Shown piece after piece: positions 44,554 through 52,169 of a stretch of DNA of 64,000 bases. Location: positions 1 through 64,000 of the forward strand of contig NZ_RJVG01000015.1 in NCBI RefSeq assembly GCF_003752155.1, written 5' to 3'. Source of the DNA: Mobilisporobacter senegalensis. Its GTDB lineage: Bacteria > Bacillota > Clostridia > Lachnospirales > Lachnospiraceae. The notes beneath the pieces are model-generated. The model was not told the origin of the DNA. It saw only the letters and a program-made list of their open reading frames with translations, and searched no databases. The position numbers and the translations under genes are program-made. Numbering within the stretch: position 1 is the stretch's first letter; the number at the start of each line of letters is the position of its first letter.

Positions 44554-45058
44554 CTCATATTTCATTTTTTTAATGAATCCTAATTTGATGATATAGAGCT
44601 AAAAAATAGGTTATTTAAAACTATTTGAAATGATTTCATTTCTAGTCAGCTCCCTAAAAGGGCTTGATTAAAATTGGGAATTATAGTGAATGTATAAAAA
44701 TATGATGGGATAAAAATAAGAATTATATATTAGAAAGTAGCTATGTAAGGATAAACAACATGAGTTGAATGTAAAAAAATAATACAGCATATTTACTATA
44801 TACTGTATTATATCATTACAAATATAATTTGTAAATACCTGATTTTACAAACTTAAAGGTTGCAATCACTGTTCACTAAGAAAGGAGCTTCCAGGCATAA
44901 GCGTATCCTCTGATTTCTAATTGTTTTTCATATTCAAAGATTAGAACTTCTGGAATTTCTGTATGTAAAATCTTCAATAGAATAGTTCTCCTTTCTCTGT
45001 CTTTATTTCCATTACATTTCATATACATTAATAATAAACCTTATGAAGTTGATTTAAA
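44554..45058. other. Long intergenic region upstream of recA
   Basis: About 500 bases without a clear gene between recA and a plus-strand gene. It holds two palindromes, ATAATACAG/CTGTATTAT (44779-44811) and TTACAAAT-ata-ATTTGTAA (about 44816-44834), and one possible 33-codon frame at 44876-44977 (listed separately). Otherwise A+T-rich with no recognisable RNA. Confidence 0.5.
44876..44977 (-). CDS. Possible 33-residue small protein
   Basis: TTG-started frame behind AAAGGAGAAC (10-base gap), reading KILHTEIPEVLIFEYEKQL then EIRGYAYAWKLLS after the start. Composition is unlike random translation of A+T-rich DNA: acidic and aromatic residues in an amphipathic pattern. I do not recognise it. 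It may be a genuine small protein or the remnant of a longer gene, since the frame stays open for several codons upstream of the TTG. Confidence 0.3.
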   Translation of the reverse strand: MKILHTEIPEVLIFEYEKQLEIRGYAYAWKLLS

Positions 45059-46057
45059 ATGGCAAATAGAAAAAAAATAATAAATAATAATCTAATGATC
45101 ATCCTATTTACTATACTAACAATAATTATTTTTTCATTCCCTTTCAAGAATTTTCAGAATCAAAATGACGTAAAAATGGTTATGGGAGGAACTTATTATA
45201 TTCAAAGTACAGTAACCGATGAGAATACAATGATATATAAAAATGATGATGTTGAGACATATTATCGTCCTTCTAAATTACCTGTGCTGAACAATAGGAA
45301 TTATAACATCTCCTTTCTGGATGATTATTATAAAAAAGATTGGTCCAAAATCACTTTACCTGATGAATTATTTAAAACTCCAGAAGATATGATATTAAAT
45401 TACTTCAGTATCTTACGGGACGCTGCTAATCCGGAAGAAGGAAAGCACGCCGGCTGCGGTACGATTGGTCATGCAATGACTCCATATCCATTTGCCTATA
45501 CCTTTTTATCGTCACCATTTAAAGAAAAATTATCTTTTGAACAGTATTTAGAATCCTTTGAAAATATCCTTCATTTAAATTTAATAAAATATAAAGAAAT
45601 TCCAGTATATAATAATTCTAATACTATTCGCTATTTTGTTGAAATTGAGACTATTGAAGGTTCTGAAAAATCAGTAGCTTACTTTGGGTATTATTATGGA
45701 TATGTTGATTTGATAAAAGAAAATGATCTATTTAAAATATCAAACTTAGAATTCCATGGTGAAGATTATCTATGTGCTCCTATGCATGGATGGGCTTGGG
45801 ATGCAGAGGGGGTCGTAGATGTTAAATATGGCGGATGGTGTTCCCTTGTAAAGGAAAGATATCCTACACAAAAAGAAGATTATGTAAAAAAGATATATTT
45901 CAAAGGAACAGATGATAACGATTATATGATAGAATTTTTTCAATTGACCAATGATAACGATATTGAAATCGCCCAATATATGAAAACTAAGGATGAGGAT
46001 TGGAAATTAATAAAAATAGATCCCGAAGAATGTTTGAAAGAGAAAAATAAGCGTTAA
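45059..46057 (+). CDS. Hypothetical exported protein
   Basis: 332 residues. Residues about 10-30 are a hydrophobic signal anchor after a basic start. The rest is rich in Tyr, Asp and Asn with two nearby Cys regions ('GKHAGCGTIGHAMTPYPF' and 'YLCAPMHGWAWDAEGVVDVK') that could bind metal or form a disulphide. No family recognised. The ribosome-binding site is weak and the next start (M13) would shorten the basic region. Codon use looks like the neighbouring genes. Confidence 0.75.
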   Translation: MANRKKIINNNLMIILFTILTIIIFSFPFKNFQNQNDVKMVMGGTYYIQSTVTDENTMIYKNDDVETYYRPSKLPVLNNRNYNISFLDDYYKKDWSKITLPDELFKTPEDMILNYFSILRDAANPEEGKHAGCGTIGHAMTPYPFAYTFLSSPFKEKLSFEQYLESFENILHLNLIKYKEIPVYNNSNTIRYFVEIETIEGSEKSVAYFGYYYGYVDLIKENDLFKISNLEFHGEDYLCAPMHGWAWDAEGVVDVKYGGWCSLVKERYPTQKEDYVKKIYFKGTDDNDYMIEFFQLTNDNDIEIAQYMKTKDEDWKLIKIDPEECLKEKNKR

Positions 46058-46059
46058 AA

Positions 46060-46087
46060 ATACCCCTCCTGTTTTTATGAGGGGTAT
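46060..46087. terminator. Convergent terminator
   Basis: Perfect ATACCCCTC / GAGGGGTAT stem with a 10-base loop, three bases after the hypothetical gene's stop. The T-run is on the minus strand, so it best serves the phosphodiesterase gene. Confidence 0.78.
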
Positions 46088-46141
46088 CCTGCTTTAGACA
46101 ATATATTGGAAAATGTTATTAATAATATATAATGCAACCTG

Positions 46142-46684
46142 TTAAATTACTTCCTGTTTGTATATTTCTCCAGCCAGGTCTTTCCAACACACAATCTTCT
46201 CTTCTATTATCATATATCCATGTGCACTATTCTCTTTCGGGATAGAAACCGAACCTGGATTCATATAGATAAAGTTTTCATATATTTCACACTTTGACAC
46301 ATGGGTATGTCCATTTAAAAGTATATCGCCCTTTTTTAAAGACGGCGGAGTGGTTTCATTGAATTTGTGTCCATGAGTGGCAAATATCATATGGTGATCT
46401 ACATAAAGAATACAGTACTCCGCCATAATTGGAAAATTAAGTACCATTTGATCCACTTCCGTATCACAATTCCCTTTTACACATAATATTTCACTTGAAA
46501 TTTCATTCAGCATGGTAATAACTTGTTTTGGATTATAATCCTTTGGTAAATCATTCCGTGGTCCATGGTAAAGGATATCTCCAAGTAATAGTAATTTCTC
46601 TGGCTTTTCATTTTTATATGACTGTATCATTTTCTCACAATAATAGGCTGAACCATGTATATCAGATGCTATCATTAATTTCAT
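46142..46684 (-). CDS. YfcE/MJ0936-family phosphodiesterase
   Basis: 180 residues, short calcineurin-like phosphodiesterase. Metal-site motifs: 'MIASDIHGSAYY' (DxH), 'LLLLGDILYHGPRND' (GD), 'VKGNCDTEVDQ' (GNCD), 'FATHGHKF' and 'LLNGHTHVSKC' (GHTH). YfcE enzymes hydrolyse phosphodiester bonds in vitro; the cellular substrate is unsettled. Good AAAGGAG upstream; stands alone before the acetyltransferase gene. Confidence 0.93.
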   Translation of the reverse strand: MKLMIASDIHGSAYYCEKMIQSYKNEKPEKLLLLGDILYHGPRNDLPKDYNPKQVITMLNEISSEILCVKGNCDTEVDQMVLNFPIMAEYCILYVDHHMIFATHGHKFNETTPPSLKKGDILLNGHTHVSKCEIYENFIYMNPGSVSIPKENSAHGYMIIEEKIVCWKDLAGEIYKQEVI

Positions 46685-46764
46685 AGTTTGTACATTCTCC
46701 TTTCCTTTGACTTTTTTTCACCCTTTATTTCTAAATATTTATCCTATTCAGAATTAATTTGTTC

Positions 46765-47409
46765 TTAAATTGATAACTCATTCTTTAATTCTTTCATAAT
46801 CTCATTAAAGTATTCATAAAACTCAGAAATATGTTTCCCATCCACAAGTGCATGATTTGCTAATATAGATGTTGGCAATAATATTTTATTATCCTGTTCA
46901 AAGAAGCGGCCAAATGTAATGCGGGGATTACTATCTGCCGGATGAGGAACCGGCTGAATCAAAGATGTATAGCTTAACCATGGCAGGCTCGATACGAATA
47001 AAAAAGATTCTGCGTCTTTTCCTTCTTCCAAAACACCTTTTTCCTTTGCATTATTTTGTTTCTGAATCCCATATTCAATATATGTTTTAAAGTCCATGGA
47101 AGAATCCAGTTCACAATAACAATATGTCCCATCCTCCAGGGCAACTGTATGTGAAGTATTACAATACGAATATTCTAAAATATCCTCTCCATTTATCCGT
47201 CTTCTAAGCTCTGGAACACTATTTGCTGCTTTCGATGCTACATAAAGAACCGAAAGAAAAAAGGGCAATTTTTCTTTTTTAATAATATGATGTAATTCAA
47301 TAATATCAATATTTACCGTTACACCAACATAGGGATATGCCATACTCTTAAAATACTGAAAATGTGCTTTTCTTGGGTAAGATTCTAAATCAACTTTTTT
47401 AACATTCAT
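46765..47409 (-). CDS. Chloramphenicol acetyltransferase-like protein (CAT fold)
   Basis: 214 residues. CAT-family features: 'NVKKVDLESYPRKAHFQYFK' (opening), 'LPFFLSVLYVASKAANSVPE', 'LRRRINGEDILEY' and the catalytic His/Asp motif in 'ILANHALVDGKHISEFYEYF'. Classical CATs have His-His before the motif; here the first is Asn, while the catalytic second His and the Asp-Gly are kept. Family members of this kind often do not confer chloramphenicol resistance, so an antibiotic role should not be assumed. Confidence 0.87.
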   Translation of the reverse strand: MNVKKVDLESYPRKAHFQYFKSMAYPYVGVTVNIDIIELHHIIKKEKLPFFLSVLYVASKAANSVPELRRRINGEDILEYSYCNTSHTVALEDGTYCYCELDSSMDFKTYIEYGIQKQNNAKEKGVLEEGKDAESFLFVSSLPWLSYTSLIQPVPHPADSNPRITFGRFFEQDNKILLPTSILANHALVDGKHISEFYEYFNEIMKELKNELSI

Positions 47410-47477
47410 ACAATCACCTTAAATAATATGCTTCAAGAAACATTATTCTTCCCTTTCATAATATTTATAGAATATAA

Positions 47478-48308
47478 TTATTCCTCATCATAATCATCAA
47501 GGAAACTATGCTCTACCCCATCTTTTTGATATCCAATGATCGTATTTAAATTCACATTATGGACACTGCGGAATATGTTCATATCAATAATCGAACTTGT
47601 CTGTCTGAATTTCTTAATGAGTACTTTCATCTCTTTACGTTTTGAGCCGATTCCATCATCTCCAAGCATACAATTCTCCGTTAAGCGACAGGCACATTGG
47701 ATAAATTGAAGATCATTGGATTGTTTCCACGTATTTATGGTATCTTCCTTCACAAGATACAGAGGTCTGATTAACTCCATCCCTTCAAAATTCGTGCTAT
47801 GAAGTTTTGGCATCATCGTCTTAAACTGTCCATTATAAAGCATGCTCATTAGTACCGTTTCAATCACATCATCAAAATGATGACCTAAAGCAATCTTATT
47901 ACATCCCAGTTCCTTGGCATAACGGTATAAATATCCTCTTCTCATTCTCGCACATAGATAACATGGAGAATCTTCCACTTCTGCTACTATATCAAAAATC
48001 TGAGTCTCAAACATTTTAATTGGAATATTTAAATATTCAGCATTATCAAGGATCACCTGGCGATTGTAATCATTATATCCTGGGTTCATAACTAAGAATT
48101 CAATATCAAATTTTACTTTTCCATGCCTTTGAAGTTCCTGCATACATTTTGCAAGTAGCATGGAATCTTTTCCCCCAGAGATACAAACCCCTATCTTATC
48201 TCCCTCTTTTATCAGTTCATAATCATTCACTGCTGTAATGAATTTAGACCATATATCTTTACGAAACCTTTTTATAATACTTCTTTCTATCTCTTTATAT
48301 TTTTCCAT
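47478..48308 (-). CDS. TtcA-type PP-loop tRNA thiolation enzyme
   Basis: 276 residues. The PP-loop 'GVCISGGKDSMLL' (about 40-52) adenylates the target base; 'CYLCARMRRGYLY' (about 121) holds the CxxC that binds the iron-sulfur cluster in TtcA, and 'CACRLTENC' is a second Cys cluster. 'IALGHHFDDVIETVLMSMLY' is typical. TtcA makes 2-thiocytidine at tRNA position 32; related proteins modify other bases. A cysteine desulfurase gene lies directly upstream and may supply sulfur. Confidence 0.88.
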   Translation of the reverse strand: MEKYKEIERSIIKRFRKDIWSKFITAVNDYELIKEGDKIGVCISGGKDSMLLAKCMQELQRHGKVKFDIEFLVMNPGYNDYNRQVILDNAEYLNIPIKMFETQIFDIVAEVEDSPCYLCARMRRGYLYRYAKELGCNKIALGHHFDDVIETVLMSMLYNGQFKTMMPKLHSTNFEGMELIRPLYLVKEDTINTWKQSNDLQFIQCACRLTENCMLGDDGIGSKRKEMKVLIKKFRQTSSIIDMNIFRSVHNVNLNTIIGYQKDGVEHSFLDDYDEE

Positions 48309-48377
48309 TTCCTTCGTCCTTTAAATTCTTAAATTAAAATCTCTTTACCATATGGTTTCTATCAATATTAATGTATT

Positions 48378-49496
48378 CTAACCTAATTCTTTCAAACATT
48401 CATCAAAAACAAAAAGAAAAGTATCAATCTCCTCTTTCGTGGTTTGATGGCTCAAACTGATTCTTAATGTTGACATTGCCAGTTTCCTATCTCTGGTAAT
48501 GGCGTAAACTGGTCTTGATGCAGTATTGGGAGCACAGCAGGCTGATTTGGTAGATACATAGATATCATGTTTCTCAAGTGCCTCCTGGAATGCGCCAGAA
48601 TTAATTCCTTTAAAACTTATATTTAAAATATAAGGAATGGAATTGGAAGTACTGTTAATACAAACATTAGAATATTTCTCTAATCCTTCCCTTAATTGTT
48701 TATTCAATATTGTGACATAACTATAATTATACTCTAAGTTCTCTAACATCGTAGAAAGTGCTTTTTCTGCTGCAACCGCCATTGGAAGGACCGGCGTACC
48801 GCTTCGAAATTTTGTAGTACTGATACCGCCATGAATGATTGGTTCTAACAGAATATTTTCTTTCTTGATCAAAATTCCAGAACCATTCATCCCAAAGAAT
48901 TTATGAGGAGTAAAAGTCATTAAGTCTATGAGATTAAGGGAGATTGGTACTTTACCAACTGCCTGGGTAGCATCTACGTGAAAATAACAATGGGGATAAT
49001 CTTTTAACAATTCACTAATTTCTTCAATGGGCTGCTTCAGACCAATTTCACTATCTACATAACAAATAGATACTAAAATAGTATCTTCTCTGATTAATTC
49101 CTTTAATTGATTTAAATCCACCAATCCATCTTCTAATATTGGGACAAAATCCACATCATATCCTTGATTTTGAAGTGCAGTGATGGCACCTGTAACGGAC
49201 GAATGTTCAAGATAGGTAGTTATAATATGTTTCCCATATCTTTTATAAGCACTGGCAATTCCCTTAATCGCCAGATTGTTAGATTCCGTTGCACCAGATG
49301 TATATATGATTTCACTCTCTTTTACTCCTAAAAGAGCTGCTATATGATTTGTAGACTCTTCCATCTTAGCTGCTGCTTCTCTTCCTAACTTGTAAGGAGA
49401 ATTTGGATTTGCTATATAATCTCTTGAAACATCAAAAAAAGTCTGCAATACTTCATCACTCACAGGAGTATGGGCAGCATAATCTAAATAAATCAT
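48378..49496 (-). CDS. Cysteine desulfurase (NifS/IscS-like)
   Basis: 372 residues from the ATG at 49496, the usual 'MIYLDYAAHTPVSDEVL' start, preceded by AAAGGA; the frame extends upstream to 49586 without support. 'YTSGATESNNLAIKG', 'HVDATQAVGKVPI', PLP lysine in 'MTFTPHKFFGMNGSG' and the active-site Cys in 'STKSACCAPN' are present. It releases sulfur from cysteine as an enzyme persulfide. The neighbouring TtcA-like enzyme is a plausible acceptor. Confidence 0.93.
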   Translation of the reverse strand: MIYLDYAAHTPVSDEVLQTFFDVSRDYIANPNSPYKLGREAAAKMEESTNHIAALLGVKESEIIYTSGATESNNLAIKGIASAYKRYGKHIITTYLEHSSVTGAITALQNQGYDVDFVPILEDGLVDLNQLKELIREDTILVSICYVDSEIGLKQPIEEISELLKDYPHCYFHVDATQAVGKVPISLNLIDLMTFTPHKFFGMNGSGILIKKENILLEPIIHGGISTTKFRSGTPVLPMAVAAEKALSTMLENLEYNYSYVTILNKQLREGLEKYSNVCINSTSNSIPYILNISFKGINSGAFQEALEKHDIYVSTKSACCAPNTASRPVYAITRDRKLAMSTLRISLSHQTTKEEIDTFLFVFDECLKELG

Positions 49497-49680
49497 ATTT
49501 AAACTTGTCCTTTCTAAACTTAACAAACTACTTTCTTTTATTAAGCAACTGAAATTTAAAATCCATAAATCTCTGTTTGATTCCATCCATTAAAAATCCC
49601 TATGTTTATACATATGAACATCGTACCATGAAATAACAATTGGAATCAAACAAAAAATTACTATAATCAAGGACTGAATT

Positions 49681-49923
49681 AGGTGTAAAAACTCCTCAAT
49701 AACGAAATATGAATATCAGTGTATAATTTATTCAGTTTGGCGTCGACCGGCTGAAAGTGGTTGCCAAACTTTCGTATGAGACATTGAAAAAGCGTGAACT
49801 CGATGTGAACGCTTTTCTCAGCTTATGGCTCATTAAGAAAGTTACCACTTGAAGGAAAGGCAGCCAAATGAATAAAATTATTCACTGATATTCTGGAATG
49901 TCTTAAAAGGAGTTTTTACACCT
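49681..49923 (-). mobile_element. 243-bp structured palindromic element, copy B
   Basis: Perfect 16-bp inverted termini AGGTGTAAAAACTCCT / AGGAGTTTTTACACCT. The minus strand carries the same core as the element at 19615-19850 (GGCTGCCTTTCCTTCAAG ... CAGCCGGTCGACGCC), with few differences. Outer stems and tip differ in sequence but remain complementary. No open frame. It lies between threonine dehydratase and the cysteine desulfurase gene; the remaining bases 49497-49680 show nothing I can recognise. Confidence 0.85.
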
Positions 49924-49940
49924 CAATACACTCAATACAC

Positions 49941-51158
49941 TTAATATAAACTTTTTGGTTGAACCATAACCGGATTGTATCCATGTTTTTTTAGGGCTTT
50001 CACAATCTGCTCTTTATGTTCATGACCATATGCCTCCATGGTAATGACAAGTTCCACCGCACTATTTCTATTAATACTAACAAATTGGTTATGATCAAGA
50101 CGAATTACATTACCTTTTTCACCCGCAACAACAGAAGCAACATTTACAAGTTCACCTGGTCTGTCCGGGAGCTGTACTGATACTGAGAATACACGTCCTC
50201 TTTCAATTAAACCATGCTGAACAATGGAAGATATGGTAATCACATCCATATTCCCACCACTTAGAACAGAAACTATTTTTTTATTCTTGACATTTAGATG
50301 TTTTAAAGCTGCAACTGTGAGTAAACCAGAATTTTCAACAACCATTTTATGATTTTCCATCATATCAAGGAAATTCACGATTAATTCACGGTCATCTATG
50401 GTAATGATATCGTCGATATTCTTCTGTATGTATGGAAAGATATTTCCGCCAGGTGTTTTTACTGCAGTACCATCTGCAATAGTATCCACGCCCGGTAAGG
50501 TAACAATATGTCCTGCTTTGATAGATTCCTGCATACAATTAGCACCCAGAGGTTCTACGCCAATTACTTTTATATTCGGATTCAATAATTTGGCTAAAGT
50601 TGAAACACCAGCCGCAAGTCCGCCGCCACCAATAGGAACTAATATAATATCCACAGTTGGAAGATCTTTAAATATCTCCATTGCAATACTTCCCTGACCC
50701 GTTGCAAGTATTTCATCATCAAACGGATGAATAAAAGTATACCCTTTTTCGTTTGCAAGTTTCACAGCATATTCACAAGCTTCATCATATACATCGCCAT
50801 GTAATACAACTTCTGCTCCATAACTTTTTGTACGATTTACTTTGATTAAAGGAGTTGTAGTTGGCATAACTACAATTGCCTTCGCATTATACAATTTTGC
50901 TGCATATGCAACACCCTGGGCATGATTACCTGCAGATGCGGTGATAAGTCCTCTTCCCCGCTCTTCCTCTGTTAAAGTACTTATCTTATAATAAGCACCT
51001 CTCACTTTATAAGCTCCTGTATACTGCATATTCTCCGGTTTGAAAAATACCTTATTCTCAGTTATGGTGGAATAATATTCGCTATAAATCAATTTAGTCC
51101 TTAAAATAACTTTCTTGACGGCCTCTGTAGCTTCTTCAAATTTATCCAATGTCATCAT
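49941..51158 (-). CDS. ilvA: Threonine dehydratase with C-terminal ACT domain
   Basis: 405 residues. PLP fold-II enzyme deaminating threonine to 2-oxobutyrate. PLP lysine in 'YTGAYKVRGAYYKIS' (about 52), 'ASAGNHAQGVAYAA', 'PIGGGGLAAGVSTLAK' and 'VSVLSGGNMDVI'. Residues about 328-402 form one ACT-like domain ('SVQLPDRPGELVNVASVVAG'). One ACT and this length fit either the biosynthetic short form or a catabolic type; no ilv genes are nearby to decide. Two adjacent ATG starts are possible. Confidence 0.93.
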   Translation of the reverse strand: MMTLDKFEEATEAVKKVILRTKLIYSEYYSTITENKVFFKPENMQYTGAYKVRGAYYKISTLTEEERGRGLITASAGNHAQGVAYAAKLYNAKAIVVMPTTTPLIKVNRTKSYGAEVVLHGDVYDEACEYAVKLANEKGYTFIHPFDDEILATGQGSIAMEIFKDLPTVDIILVPIGGGGLAAGVSTLAKLLNPNIKVIGVEPLGANCMQESIKAGHIVTLPGVDTIADGTAVKTPGGNIFPYIQKNIDDIITIDDRELIVNFLDMMENHKMVVENSGLLTVAALKHLNVKNKKIVSVLSGGNMDVITISSIVQHGLIERGRVFSVSVQLPDRPGELVNVASVVAGEKGNVIRLDHNQFVSINRNSAVELVITMEAYGHEHKEQIVKALKKHGYNPVMVQPKSLY

Positions 51159-51198
51159 AATAAACGTCTCCTTTTTGATCCTTGGTTAACTGTTGCAA

Positions 51199-52134
51199 CT
51201 ATTTGTTAGAATTCTCGTCAAATAAGGCGTTTACAAATTCATCAGAATCAAATTTTTGCAAATCGTCTATACTTTCTCCAATTCCAATATATTTTACTGG
51301 TATTCCAAGTTCAGCCTGGATTGCAATTGCAATACCTCCCTTAGCAGTACCATCCAGTTTTGTTAAAATAATTCCAGTAACATCCGTAACTTCGCTAAAT
51401 TGTCTTGCCTGAGCCAATGCATTTTGCCCTGTTGTTCCATCCACTACTACTAAATTCTCACGATATGCATCTGGATATTCCCTGTCAATTACCCGGTCGA
51501 TCTTTCTTAACTCTTCCATTAAGTTCTTTTTGTTATGGAGTCTGCCGGCAGTATCACATAATAGAACATCCGTGTTTCTTGCCTTGGCAGCGGTTACTGC
51601 ATCATAAATGACTGCTGCCGGGTCAGAGCCTTCATTTTGTGCAATAATATCTACTTTTGCCCGATTAGCCCACTCTGTTAACTGTTCAATCGCAGCTGCA
51701 CGAAATGTATCTGCAGCTGCAACCATAACTTTTTTATTCATATCTTTTAACTGTCCGGCTAATTTACCAACAGAGGTAGTTTTTCCTACTCCATTCACGC
51801 CGATTAATAAAACCACTGATTTTTTATTTTCAAAATCATAAAGATGTTCATCTACTTGAAGCTGATCTTTTATACTTCTAATTAATAAATCTTTACAATC
51901 TTTTGGCTCTTTTATTTTCTGCTCTTTGACTTTCTTTTGAAGTTCTTCAATAATTGCTGTAGTCGTATTAATTCCTAAATCAGCCATAATAAGAATTTCT
52001 TCCAGCTCTTCATAAAAATCTTCATCAATATTTGAAAATCCACTAAATATTGAATCAATGCCAGATATAATATTGTCTCTTGTCTTTGCAAGTCCAGAGA
52101 CTAATTTGCTAAAAAAACCTTTTTTCTCAGACAT
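51199..52134 (-). CDS. ftsY: Signal recognition particle receptor FtsY
   Basis: 311 residues, the NG-domain form without a long acidic N-terminus. GTPase motifs 'GVNGVGKTTSVGKLA', 'VAAADTFRAAAIEQL', 'LLCDTAGRLHNKKNL' and 'ILTKLDGTAKGG' are complete. It receives SRP-ribosome complexes at the membrane. It lies 35 bases after smc in the conserved rnc-smc-ftsY order. Confidence 0.97.
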   Translation of the reverse strand: MSEKKGFFSKLVSGLAKTRDNIISGIDSIFSGFSNIDEDFYEELEEILIMADLGINTTTAIIEELQKKVKEQKIKEPKDCKDLLIRSIKDQLQVDEHLYDFENKKSVVLLIGVNGVGKTTSVGKLAGQLKDMNKKVMVAAADTFRAAAIEQLTEWANRAKVDIIAQNEGSDPAAVIYDAVTAAKARNTDVLLCDTAGRLHNKKNLMEELRKIDRVIDREYPDAYRENLVVVDGTTGQNALAQARQFSEVTDVTGIILTKLDGTAKGGIAIAIQAELGIPVKYIGIGESIDDLQKFDSDEFVNALFDENSNK

Positions 52135-52169
52135 ATTCCACCTCTATTATATATATTGCTTATTGTCAG

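Noticed and set aside
46765-47409. Chloramphenicol resistance gene
   Set aside because: The fold is CAT-like, but such family members are common on clostridial chromosomes and there is no mobile or resistance context, so resistance is not claimed.
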